Positions 5,612-12,541 of a DNA stretch of 22,023 nt are shown here, piece after piece. This DNA comes from a virus: the IMG/VR virus record IMGVR_UViG_3300027858_000027, positions 1-22,023 of that record. One strand, 5' to 3'. Made by a program: the position numbers and the translations under genes. The notes below the pieces were generated by a model. That model did no database searches. It was given only the letters and a program-made list of their open reading frames with translations, and was not told the DNA's origin. The stretch's first letter is position 1; each line of letters starts with the position of its first letter.

Positions 5612-6454
5612 ATGAACGATAGTAGATTCAAGAAAGCACCGGCAGTAGATGGAGGTTTTATACTTGGTAAAGAAGGCGGAGCTGGCGGCGACGGCGACGG
5701 CGACAAAGAAGGCGACGAGCCGTTTCTCGGCACATGGAAAACGAAGGAAGATGCCGCTGAGGGTTTAAAGAATCTTCAGACTAAGTTATCTGAGCAAGGA
5801 AACGAGTCAGGCACTCTAAAAAAACAATTAGAGGAAGCTAACGCACACATGGAAGACATGGGTGTCAAGTTACAGGAAGCCGAAAATGCTACTGCAAAGA
5901 GAGCATCCGATCAAGACAAGAATACTGTCAAGAGTGAGCAGGCCAAAATAAATCAGCAAATAGCTGATCTTGATCCTGTGGACGATGACTACTCGAAGAA
6001 ATTAATGTCTCTGATGAACAAGTCAAATGCTTTAGCTGCCAAAAGTCAACACGAAATTACCTTAACGGCTGCTACAGAGGTATTCAGGAAAGAGCTTGAT
6101 GAGCGTGACATTAAAACCGCACATCGGGATTTTTTTAGTGCGAATCCAGATTTCAATACTCCGGAGATGCAAGCTAAGATCAAGGAGTATATTGGTAAGG
6201 ACAAAACGGGAATGAGTGATCCCTTAGTAGCTTTCAGGGAAATTCAGAGAGATGATGCTGTGTTAAAAGCACAGGAACTTGAGACTCAGAATACCGAACT
6301 CATGGAACGGCTTAAACTTAAGAAAGGTACTGATGAGACCGGCACCGTTATTTTGAAGGGGCAAGGTGATCAAGGTACAAAACCACAACAGAAAACATTC
6401 GGAGCTGACCGGAACAAGGGGATGCAAGGTGTCCTCGATAAAATGAGGGAATAG
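5612..6454 (+). CDS. Capsid scaffolding protein
   Basis: 280 residues. I chose the ATG at 5612 because GGAGG (5602-5606) is spaced correctly; the in-frame ATG at 5594 has no good ribosome site. Scaffolds co-assemble with capsid protein into the procapsid and then leave. The sequence has the usual traits: an acidic Gly/Asp/Lys-rich N-terminus, an F-L-G-T-W-K-T-x-E-D-A-x-x-G motif, a long coiled-coil stretch with Gln/Glu/Lys heptads (about 55-135), a middle part with an A-N-P-D-F-N motif, and a basic C-terminal helix (R-N-K-G-M-Q-G-V-L-D-K-M-R-E), the end that binds capsid protein in well-studied scaffolds. It lies 29 nt upstream of the capsid gene. Function is inferred from composition and position. 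Confidence 0.82.
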   Translation: MNDSRFKKAPAVDGGFILGKEGGAGGDGDGDKEGDEPFLGTWKTKEDAAEGLKNLQTKLSEQGNESGTLKKQLEEANAHMEDMGVKLQEAENATAKRASDQDKNTVKSEQAKINQQIADLDPVDDDYSKKLMSLMNKSNALAAKSQHEITLTAATEVFRKELDERDIKTAHRDFFSANPDFNTPEMQAKIKEYIGKDKTGMSDPLVAFREIQRDDAVLKAQELETQNTELMERLKLKKGTDETGTVILKGQGDQGTKPQQKTFGADRNKGMQGVLDKMRE

Positions 6455-6455
6455 G

Positions 6456-6493
6456 TTGAGCTCCTTTATAGGAGATATTTGATATGAGCTTAA
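6456..6493 (+). promoter_or_regulatory. Two mutually exclusive hairpins at the capsid start
   Basis: CTCCT (6461-6465) can pair with the capsid Shine-Dalgarno AGGAG (6470-6474) across a TTAT loop. Alternatively TTGAGCTC (6456-6463) can pair with GAGCTTAA (6486-6493, one G-T wobble), which loops out the Shine-Dalgarno but buries the last base of the ATG and codons 2-3. The two stems share 6461-6463 and exclude each other. The scaffold stop at 6452-6454 is just upstream, so a terminating ribosome would disturb both. This may set the scaffold-to-capsid ratio. Confidence 0.45.
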
Positions 6494-7461
6494 TAAATCA
6501 GTTAAATGCAACCACAGAATATTACTGGCTTCAGACCGATCCTGTAGATATTCTTAACAAAGCATCCGCCCTAGTGTGGAAACTTATGGGCAACGCTATC
6601 ACCAAAGATAATTGGGTAGTACAACCTCATGAGGTTGTCGATGGCGGAAAGATGGTAAAGATTCCTCTTGAGTATGCAAATTCACATAGAGGTGGATACG
6701 GTGCGACTACCGTAATTAATCAGTCAAAGAAAGATCTGTTTGATGCTGCCAGATTCCGTTGGGCCGGTCTTTATGGTAGTAACTCCCTGAACCTTGATGA
6801 TAAGGTACAGAATACTGGGGATGCCGCTGTCATTTCCTTAACCAACCAATATATGGATAGTATCAAGAAAGCTGCCAGGATTCAGATGGCTGAAGATGTT
6901 GTTTCTTCTGCTGCTGATAGTACTCGGATTCTTGGACTCGGGGATCTCTTCAGTACAACCACCTCTACTGAGTATGGGAGTATCGATGAAGATGAGATGG
7001 CGGATTGGAAGGCCAATGTCATTACTACCGTTGAAGCTATTGGTTTCTCGGTACTACAGGCAATCTTCCGTGAAGTTAACATGGGAGACCATGCTTGGGC
7101 TTTGCCTAACTTTATTGCGACTACCGCTCTCTTGAGAGATGGTTATGAGCAGTCCCTCCATCCACAACAGAGATATCGTAACGAGAAGATGGTTGAAGCT
7201 GGATGGGAAAATATCGTCCACAAAGGCGCTCCCATGGTAGCTGATCCATATATTACCGCTGGTGAACTAATGGCCCTTAACCTGAATTTCTTATCTCTAA
7301 GGAGTCATAAGGATTACAACTTTACTACTCCTGTATGGGAGAGTAAAGCGGTCCTCGGTCAGCCTGATAACACTTCGGCAGATACTAGGTGGGTAGGTAA
7401 TCTGTATTGTTCTAACCGTAAAATGCACGTCAAACACACCAACCTTACCGCACCTGCATAA
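6484..7461 (+). CDS. Major capsid protein (HK97 fold)
   Basis: 325 residues, directly after the scaffold gene. It forms the pentamers and hexamers of the head. The pattern is that of short HK97-fold capsid proteins of podovirus-like and related phages: an N-terminal helix region, an E-loop-like segment (Y-A-N-S-H-R-G-G-Y-G, about 59-68), a W-A-G-L-Y-G-S-N-S-L spine region (about 94-103), a Gly-rich A-domain stretch (G-L-G-D-L-F) and a C-terminal P-domain/A-domain part with V-A-D-P-Y-I-T and W-V-G-N-L-Y-C-S-N-R. There is no N-terminal protease domain and no maturation protease gene nearby, in line with a separate scaffold. Ribosome site AGGAG, 9 nt from the ATG. Fold is inferred from sequence pattern and context, not a search. 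Confidence 0.87.
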   Translation: MSLINQLNATTEYYWLQTDPVDILNKASALVWKLMGNAITKDNWVVQPHEVVDGGKMVKIPLEYANSHRGGYGATTVINQSKKDLFDAARFRWAGLYGSNSLNLDDKVQNTGDAAVISLTNQYMDSIKKAARIQMAEDVVSSAADSTRILGLGDLFSTTTSTEYGSIDEDEMADWKANVITTVEAIGFSVLQAIFREVNMGDHAWALPNFIATTALLRDGYEQSLHPQQRYRNEKMVEAGWENIVHKGAPMVADPYITAGELMALNLNFLSLRSHKDYNFTTPVWESKAVLGQPDNTSADTRWVGNLYCSNRKMHVKHTNLTAPA

Positions 7462-7468
7462 ATAATAT

Positions 7469-7492
7469 AAGGGGAGGACCTATCCTCCCCTT
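7469..7492 (+). terminator. Strong stem-loop after the capsid gene (attenuating or stabilising)
   Basis: A perfect 10-bp stem, AAGGGGAGGA (7469-7478) with TCCTCCCCTT (7483-7492), loop CCTA, begins 8 nt after the capsid stop. Only three T follow (7491-7493), so it is probably a partial terminator or an mRNA 3'-end protector that keeps capsid transcripts more abundant than downstream ones. Confidence 0.6.
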
Positions 7493-7513
7493 TCAATATA
7501 AGAGGTACTTATT

Positions 7514-8416
7514 ATGAGTGAAAGAATAGTGACTGTAGGCGGACCTAACCCTACACGCCCCTGGGTAGAAGTTACCCGTAAAGTAACCGGCACTGAGTTT
7601 TTTGTCAGTTCGGTTAATGGAGACGATGGCCGAGCTGGTAGGACAGTAGAGACTTCAGTAGCTACCCTTGACTTTGCGTTAAGCTTAGCGACCGCCGATA
7701 ACGATGACGTAATCTATCTTCTTCCTGGGCATGCTGAAACAGTATCAGCGGCTGCAGGTCTTGTTATAGACGTGGCCGGGATAACTATCGTTGGTATCGG
7801 GACCGGTTCAAAGCAGCCAAAGATTACTCTCGATACCATAATTTCCGCTGACATCGACATTGATGCAGCAGATGTAGTTATAGAGAATGTTCATTTTAGT
7901 GCGAACTTTGCAGATATCACAGCAGCTATTGATGTTAATGCAGACGATTTTACTTTGCGTGGATGTCGATTTACTGAAACCGCTTCTGCAATGAATGCCT
8001 TGATCTGGATTCAGGATGCCCTTGCTACGGCTTCTGATCGGATTACTATCGAAGGTTGTTATGCGATAGCTCTCGATGCCGCAAATACTCACTTTGTGAA
8101 TTTTGCTGGGACCGGCGATGGGCATATCATTAAGTGTAATACCCTAATTGGCGATTGGGGAACCATGGCTATCGGTGGAGCTGGGATCGTTACCAACTGT
8201 GTAATTGTTGATAACATTATCTCAAATGCAGCTTCCGATAATGATGCTTGTATCAATTTGGCTGCTACTACTACGGGGATTGTTATGCGAAACCTGGCTT
8301 GTGGAGCTGCCGCCCAGGCTAATGGTGTAACCGCTACAGCTTGTGCCGTTGCAGAGAACTATTACGGTGTTGTGTCTGAAGATCTTAGCGCGATCCTTGA
8401 TCCAATAGCAACATAG
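7514..8416 (+). CDS. Right-handed beta-helix virion protein
   Basis: 300 residues made almost wholly of short strands in rungs of roughly 20-25 residues: V-I-E-N-V-H-F-S, F-T-L-R-G-C-R-F-T, I-T-I-E-G-C-Y-A-I, H-I-I-K-C-N-T-L, N-C-V-I-V-D-N-I-I and I-V-M-R-N-L-A-C-G are successive rungs with stacked polar/hydrophobic positions, as in pectate-lyase-like folds. It opens with F-F-V-S-S-V-N-G-D-D-G-R-A-G (30-43) and D-V-I-Y-L-L-P-G-H-A-E-T (72-83). There is no obvious catalytic triad. Position directly behind the capsid gene suggests a head decoration or head fibre, perhaps trimeric; a tail-spike role is less likely here. Role inferred. The ribosome site (AGAGG) is modest. Confidence 0.72.
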   Translation: MSERIVTVGGPNPTRPWVEVTRKVTGTEFFVSSVNGDDGRAGRTVETSVATLDFALSLATADNDDVIYLLPGHAETVSAAAGLVIDVAGITIVGIGTGSKQPKITLDTIISADIDIDAADVVIENVHFSANFADITAAIDVNADDFTLRGCRFTETASAMNALIWIQDALATASDRITIEGCYAIALDAANTHFVNFAGTGDGHIIKCNTLIGDWGTMAIGGAGIVTNCVIVDNIISNAASDNDACINLAATTTGIVMRNLACGAAAQANGVTATACAVAENYYGVVSEDLSAILDPIAT

Positions 8417-8440
8417 TAAATTAAAGGAGAAAAAAATAAT

Positions 8441-8827
8441 ATGAAAACTTTAGCTTTTACATTTGAAATCGCGACCACTACTGCGAAGAATATGTATCTT
8501 CCTGTTCCTTGTCGCGGTAATATTGCATCATGCAAGGCTAGCTATGGTGCAGAGAGTGATAAGGATGAGGTGATTACCCTCACTCATAATGCTACCGCCG
8601 TTGCGACCATCACTCCTCTCGCCGATGCTGGTGCCGCTGGTATCGTTACCGAAGGTGTTATGGACACCACGAATGGTGGCCTGATCTTTGATCCAGATTC
8701 AACCACCGCCGCTGAACAGATGATTAAGGTGTCAGTGACCAACGCTACTGACGCTGGCTGTACTGTCGGCCTTATTATTGAATATGATGACAGCGCATAT
8801 GTCGAACAGGCTGCTTCAGAAGCATAG
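8441..8827 (+). CDS. Small beta-rich virion-type protein
   Basis: 128 residues, Ala/Thr-rich, with an N-terminal strand (L-A-F-T-F-E-I-A), a P-C-R-G-N-I-A-S-C segment (Cys at 24 and 31) and alternating strands throughout (I-T-L-T-H-N-A, I-K-V-S-V-T-N, V-G-L-I-I-E-Y). This looks like a compact beta-sandwich. A clear AGGAGA lies 10 nt upstream of the start. It lies between the beta-helix protein and a stem-loop at 8849-8870 and so is probably the last gene of the capsid transcript. A capsid decoration protein is possible from position; I do not recognise a named family. Confidence 0.68.
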   Translation: MKTLAFTFEIATTTAKNMYLPVPCRGNIASCKASYGAESDKDEVITLTHNATAVATITPLADAGAAGIVTEGVMDTTNGGLIFDPDSTTAAEQMIKVSVTNATDAGCTVGLIIEYDDSAYVEQAASEA

Positions 8828-8848
8828 ACCTTAGTCTATAATCGTTAC

Positions 8849-8870
8849 CCCCGCCGATATACCGGCGGGG
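8849..8870 (+). terminator. GC-rich stem-loop after the capsid gene group
   Basis: CCCCGCCG (8849-8856) pairs perfectly with CGGCGGGG (8863-8870), 6-nt loop. The following CGTTCTTTATATAATT has a broken T-tract, with a T8 run only from about 8891. It is likely a transcription terminator or strong pause between the 128-aa protein and the adaptor gene. The rest of 8871-8953 holds no gene; TATAAT at 8880-8885 is -10-like but lacks a -35. Confidence 0.6.
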
Positions 8871-8953
8871 CGTTCTTTATATAATTTAATTTTTTTTGCG
8901 GAGTGGATAAGAGGTAAGTCGCTGGGTTCATATCTCGGTAATCAGGAGTATAC

Positions 8954-9655
8954 ATGACAACATTATCATCTTTAACTACTGCGATAGAAAACATCATCCA
9001 GGACGATTCTTATACCGACCTCACCGAGAGGATTAATGATGCTGTCAATAACATAGCAGGCGGCATCAGGATGCCAGATGGTACGATTTCTCCGCCCTTA
9101 CCGGATCTTTTTTTAACTGCTACCGTTTCAACTACCTCCAATGCTTATGCGGATCTTCCGGCGAATTATCAACGCGGTCTTTTTTATGTGGTGGATTCAT
9201 CCGGGGATCGGATATTGGCACCAGACGGCGGTAACTATTACAGCTTTATGTTATTCCTTAATCATTGTCGCAAGAAGGACTTAACCGAAACCGGATCAGT
9301 TCTTTATGTCTGTGTCAAAGGGAAAAAATTATATTATCAGGGTATCCCAAGTGAGACAGAGGATCTTTTTATATCGTATTACGGAAAGCCTACCGAGATG
9401 GTAGATAATGACGATGAGCCTGACGGGATACCGGAACATTTACAAATACGTATAGTTAAGCACTTCGTATGCAAGGAAATATTTGGAGAAGGACTTGAGG
9501 ACGGTGCGGAGGCTCACGGGACCGGAACGAAATATCACACTGATAAATTTTATTCGGCTATGATAGACCTTATTGATTTTATTGGAGTCGATGCTGAGCC
9601 AGAATATTATGCTTCAGGCGATAACCAATATACCGATTGCCAGATAGGATACTAA
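8954..9655 (+). CDS. Head-tail connector/adaptor protein
   Basis: 233 residues, of the phage adaptor type that docks under the portal ring and links it to the tail. The diagnostic order is an N-terminal helical part (Y-T-D-L-T-E-R-I-N-D-A-V-N-N-I-A-G-G-I-R-M-P-D, 20-42), P-P-L-P-D-L (about 47-52), a strand-loop with L-P-A-N-Y-Q-R (68-74), K-L-Y-Y-Q-G-I-P-S (about 125-133), P-D-G-I-P-E-H-L-Q (155-163) and a C-terminal helix with E-D-G-A-E-A. I recall this pattern from connector proteins of other uncharacterised phages. AGGAG precedes the start. The stop is followed directly by a tiny Lys-rich gene. Confidence 0.78.
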   Translation: MTTLSSLTTAIENIIQDDSYTDLTERINDAVNNIAGGIRMPDGTISPPLPDLFLTATVSTTSNAYADLPANYQRGLFYVVDSSGDRILAPDGGNYYSFMLFLNHCRKKDLTETGSVLYVCVKGKKLYYQGIPSETEDLFISYYGKPTEMVDNDDEPDGIPEHLQIRIVKHFVCKEIFGEGLEDGAEAHGTGTKYHTDKFYSAMIDLIDFIGVDAEPEYYASGDNQYTDCQIGY

Positions 9656-9811
9656 ATGAAAAATGCAAAATTAGCAGAAAAAAAGAGAGATGGATTAGGT
9701 AAGCCAAAAGCTAAGAAGAAGAAAAAAAGTTTCTGGGGTAGCATGTTTGAAAAAGATACGTCTGCTATGTCTAAGCGCAGGAAAGCTCTTGATGATGCCC
9801 TAAATTACTAA
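9656..9811 (+). CDS. Tiny Lys-rich protein
   Basis: 51 residues, starting at the base after the adaptor stop and ending in TAATG, one base overlapping the beta-propeller start. About a third of the residues are Lys or Arg, including a K-A-K-K-K-K-K run (20-26), then F-W-G-S-M-F-E-K and a second basic stretch S-K-R-R-K. It fills the gap between two genes exactly, which argues it is translated and that it couples the beta-propeller start, which has no ribosome site of its own. A DNA-binding or packaging-cofactor role is possible from charge alone; no family recognised. Confidence 0.62.
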   Translation: MKNAKLAEKKRDGLGKPKAKKKKKSFWGSMFEKDTSAMSKRRKALDDALNY

Positions 9812-10719
9812 TGGCTACTGTACCACTTCTCAGAGGTTCGACCGGGATCGACACAGTAAATGATCCGACGCGGATAAAATATAGTCCAGAGTCAGGGGTC
9901 TCCGATCTCGCTGTAGCTGTTAATGTTACATTATCACCATCTGGTAGGGTAAATAGGAGAACAGGTAAAACATTAAGGATACCATTAGATTCACATAGCC
10001 TTTTTTGTGACGGCGGTGAATGTGTATTTGTCTATAATAAGGGGCTCTATCTTCTCGAAACAGATTTTAGCTATCGCTTATTGTGTACACTATCCACTAA
10101 TGACTTAATAGCTTATACGCAGATTGAGAACCGGATATATTATACAAACAATCAGGATCTTGGATATATCGAAGATGGTATAAGATACGCCTGGGAGAAG
10201 ACCACTGATTATGTAGGCCCTACAACACAAAGAACTTTTACAGGTCCGTTTGTCGGGAATCATTTAGCTTACCATGGTGGCAGGGCATATATTGCTAAAG
10301 GGCCTGTGTTGTGGTGGTCGGAATATGGTGCTTTGACATGGTTTGATATGGCAAGAAGCTTTGCACAATATGGTACCAACATTCGGATGGTGAAACATGT
10401 AGAGGATGGGCTTTATGTGTCTACTGAAAAAGAAATTTATTTTCTTGCAGGTTTAGTGCCGCATGAGTTTGAACAGAAAAAAGTAAGAACCTATCCAGCC
10501 TTAGAGTGGTCGGATGCTATAGATTATGTTGATGGATCTGATATACCAGGGTTTGAGGTGAATGAGCCCTGTGCTTTGTGGTCTACTACCAAGGGAGCGA
10601 TGCTCGGATGTCCGGGGAGAGTTGTTATAAATCTTAATAAAAAGAAAGTAGTTTACCCAGAAGGTACAAGAGGTAGGTCTCTTTTGAGGGGATTAAATTT
10701 TATACACACTGTTGAGTAG
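9811..10719 (+). CDS. Beta-propeller-like tail/head-completion protein
   Basis: 302 residues. It has repeated strand units: G-R-V-N-R-R-T-G-K (about 49-57), H-S-L-F-C-D-G-G-E-C-V-F-V (62-74), L-I-A-Y-T-Q-I-E-N-R-I-Y-Y-T-N (98-112), H-L-A-Y-H-G-G-R-A-Y-I-A-K-G and L-W-W-S-E (about 152-172), I-R-M-V-K-H-V-E-D-G-L-Y-V-S-T-E-K-E-I-Y-F-L-A-G (split around 191-214), and P-H-E-F-E-Q-K-K-V. This is a pattern I recall from phage structural genes right after the adaptor, probably a propeller that seals or stabilises the connector. The fold is inferred from strand periodicity; the exact role is unknown. The start is coupled by TAATG to the Lys-rich gene. Confidence 0.72.
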   Translation: MATVPLLRGSTGIDTVNDPTRIKYSPESGVSDLAVAVNVTLSPSGRVNRRTGKTLRIPLDSHSLFCDGGECVFVYNKGLYLLETDFSYRLLCTLSTNDLIAYTQIENRIYYTNNQDLGYIEDGIRYAWEKTTDYVGPTTQRTFTGPFVGNHLAYHGGRAYIAKGPVLWWSEYGALTWFDMARSFAQYGTNIRMVKHVEDGLYVSTEKEIYFLAGLVPHEFEQKKVRTYPALEWSDAIDYVDGSDIPGFEVNEPCALWSTTKGAMLGCPGRVVINLNKKKVVYPEGTRGRSLLRGLNFIHTVE

Positions 10720-10792
10720 AATATGATACAAGAAGAGATTTACAAGAAACTTAAAGATTTGTCTAAGTAAATATTTTGACAAGGAGAAGATT

Positions 10793-11527
10793 ATGGCTTT
10801 TAGATTTTCAACTAAAGTAAGGAATGATATGCTTGGCCTGAAGGCTACCTGTAATGCCCTATATTATAACGGTGGAGCGATAGCCTTGAATGACAATGGA
10901 GCTTCCCCCGATTCAATCACTGACACTGGAAATGGTCTCGCTATTTTTGAACCAGGCGACATGATTACAGTAGAAGGTGCTGCCACAGGTGCTAACGATG
11001 GTGACTATGAAATACTTACCGTAGCCGCCGGCACTATAACGATAGCGACAGGGAGTTTTACGGGGACCGACGTAGCCGCCGGTTCGGTGGTTATCCTTGG
11101 TTCCGCTAGAGGTGGGTCTATGGTCGATCAGTTTAGGAATGGAACCATGGTAATCCGCACCGGTTCACAACCGTCAAGTGCTGACGATGCTGAAACAGGA
11201 TCAGAACTTATCCAGGTTACCGAGTCTAGCGGAGCCTTCGTGGCCGGAGCCGCTGATAACGGAATTAACTTCGGTCAGGTTGCGGATGCCGAACTTCACG
11301 CTGCGTCTGGAGAAGTATGGTCTGGCGTGGCTGGAGCTACTGGTACAGCCGGTCATTTTAGGGTCTATGGAAACGACAAGACTACTGGAGCAAGTACCAC
11401 TACGCCGAGAGTAGATGGAGCCATTGCCACATCTGGATCTCAGATGAATATGGCGAATACGTCTATCACATCGGGCGGAACTACCACCATAGACGATGTT
11501 GATATTCCGATGGCAGAAAGCGCGTAA
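10793..11527 (+). CDS. Phage structural protein, beta-rich
   Basis: 244 residues. It opens with M-A-F-R-F-S-T-K-V-R-N-D-M-L, has a strand-rich region around 50-105 with a T-V-E-G-A-x-T-G-A-N-D-G-D-Y-E-I segment, then D-Q-F-R-N-G-T-M-V-I-R-T-G-S-Q-P-S-S-A-D-D-A-E-T-G (divided near 112-136), W-S-G-V-A-G-A-T-G-T-A-G-H-F-R-V-Y and a C-terminal I-T-S-G-G-T-T-T-I-D-D-V. I recall this pattern from proteins of unknown function in phage tail regions. It is secreted-signal free and probably a virion component. AGGAG lies ahead of the start. 10720-10792 holds no convincing gene. Confidence 0.7.
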   Translation: MAFRFSTKVRNDMLGLKATCNALYYNGGAIALNDNGASPDSITDTGNGLAIFEPGDMITVEGAATGANDGDYEILTVAAGTITIATGSFTGTDVAAGSVVILGSARGGSMVDQFRNGTMVIRTGSQPSSADDAETGSELIQVTESSGAFVAGAADNGINFGQVADAELHAASGEVWSGVAGATGTAGHFRVYGNDKTTGASTTTPRVDGAIATSGSQMNMANTSITSGGTTTIDDVDIPMAESA

Positions 11528-11536
11528 GGAGGAGTT

Positions 11537-12115
11537 ATGGCTGAACCAACTACGCGGTTCCGGCTGATTCCTAACGATACAGCTGTAGCCGATATAGATA
11601 CCGCAGCCGAGAGATTGGCTGCTGTCGCAGGAGAAGCGGTAAAGTCTACTGGTGTTGGCAATGAAGCCGACTATGGGACGGTTGACATATCAAGTGGTGC
11701 CGCAGATTCTGGAGTTCTTACTATGTTCTGGGATGTTACCGCCGATGGTGGTAACACCCTGGCTGAGACTTTTAAGCTATGGCTTTCAAGTAACGGTTTT
11801 GATCAGGCTGGGTCCGTTATTAAAGTTCAACCTTTGTCTGGCGGTGATCAGGGGGCTCCGGCCAACACGGAAAATTATGTCGTAAATGCTGTTGTTGGGA
11901 GTTATACCTGGGCTACTATGGTCGAGGCTGAACCTGGGGCTATAAATCTTTGGCCGAGTGACGAAGGTACAAGCATGGTCTTATCTACCACAGCAGATGA
12001 TGTGATAATGTGGGCTATGTATGCGGCTATTGCGGCTTCGGAAACTACCGGGACATATAAAGGAACTGACGCAGGGTACGAACTTCAGTACTCATTCAAA
12101 TATTCATACTCATAA
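11537..12115 (+). CDS. Hypothetical virion protein
   Basis: 192 residues, acidic and Ala/Thr/Gly-rich, mostly predicted strands, with no cysteine and no membrane segment. A run of Trp and Tyr residues (S-Y-T-W-A-T-M, L-W-P-S-D-E-G, I-M-W-A-M-Y-A-A) and the C-terminal Y-E-L-Q-Y-S-F-K-Y-S-Y-S suggest a compact beta-domain that packs against other virion proteins. It has a very strong ribosome site (AAGGAGGAG). The stop is 11 nt ahead of the next start, inside the reach of the hairpin at 12117-12144. I do not recognise a named family. Confidence 0.65.
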   Translation: MAEPTTRFRLIPNDTAVADIDTAAERLAAVAGEAVKSTGVGNEADYGTVDISSGAADSGVLTMFWDVTADGGNTLAETFKLWLSSNGFDQAGSVIKVQPLSGGDQGAPANTENYVVNAVVGSYTWATMVEAEPGAINLWPSDEGTSMVLSTTADDVIMWAMYAAIAASETTGTYKGTDAGYELQYSFKYSYS

Positions 12116-12116
12116 G

Positions 12117-12144
12117 GAGGTGAAGTATGAAAAAGCTTCACCTC
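12117..12144 (+). promoter_or_regulatory. Hairpin sequestering ribosome site and start codon
   Basis: GAGGTGAAG (12117-12125) is perfectly complementary to CTTCACCTC (12136-12144); the 10-nt loop contains the ATG at 12127-12129. The left arm covers the 3' part of the AGGAGG ribosome site, and the right arm lies in codons 4-6 of the gene. The upstream stop is at 12113-12115, so a ribosome terminating there would cover the left arm and open the hairpin, forcing translational coupling. A nine-pair stem at exactly this place is unlikely to be chance. Confidence 0.6.
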
Positions 12145-12540
12145 GATTCAGAGTATAGGGATCGCTGGATAGAGTTTCATCTTGCAGATGGAACTATCGA
12201 AGATTCTCGTCTAAAAAATTGGAGACATGTGGCCTGGGGACAGGTTGTTCGCCTCGTCGCCCACCTTCGCAATCACTCCCACACAATAGAATGCACTGAT
12301 CCGAGGTTTCTTACCTTTATGAATTTTAGATGGGGCGGTCAAGAAGCTATGTATGATGGTGATAAATATATCGGTCACCGTCCTATAAAAATATGGACCA
12401 TCGGATGGACTAATGGTAAGCAATGTTTTTTGAGAGACATTGATTTTAGGACCGGGGCACTTATCAAGGATTACGTTGCTCCACTTTCTCAGTTTACTGG
12501 ACATGTTCATCCAGATGTTAAGGACATGGTGTTAAGATAA
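12127..12540 (+). CDS. Phage protein of unknown function, His/Trp-rich
   Basis: 137 residues, soluble, mixed alpha/beta, with His at several positions (H5, H18, H29, H45, H50, H52 and later) and Trp-rich strands (I-K-I-W-T-I-G-W-T-N-G). No domain recognised. I recall similar short proteins next to tail-type genes in other phages, so a structural or tail-assembly role is plausible but not shown. Its translation start is held in the hairpin at 12117-12144, making it the most clearly regulated start in the window. One base separates its stop from the next ATG, which has no ribosome site, so the next gene is probably coupled to it. Confidence 0.68.
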   Translation: MKKLHLDSEYRDRWIEFHLADGTIEDSRLKNWRHVAWGQVVRLVAHLRNHSHTIECTDPRFLTFMNFRWGGQEAMYDGDKYIGHRPIKIWTIGWTNGKQCFLRDIDFRTGALIKDYVAPLSQFTGHVHPDVKDMVLR

Positions 12541-12541
12541 T

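Noticed and set aside
8895-8940. tRNA-like T-arm (CTGGG, TTCATAT, CTCGG at 8922-8938)
   Set aside because: The stem needs two wobbles, the loop departs from consensus and no acceptor, D or anticodon arms can be drawn; treated as coincidence.
10723-10770. 15-codon frame (M-I-Q-E-E-I-Y-K-K-L...) between two structural genes
   Set aside because: Too short and without a clear ribosome site to call a gene, though it fills much of the gap and may deserve a check by ribosome profiling.
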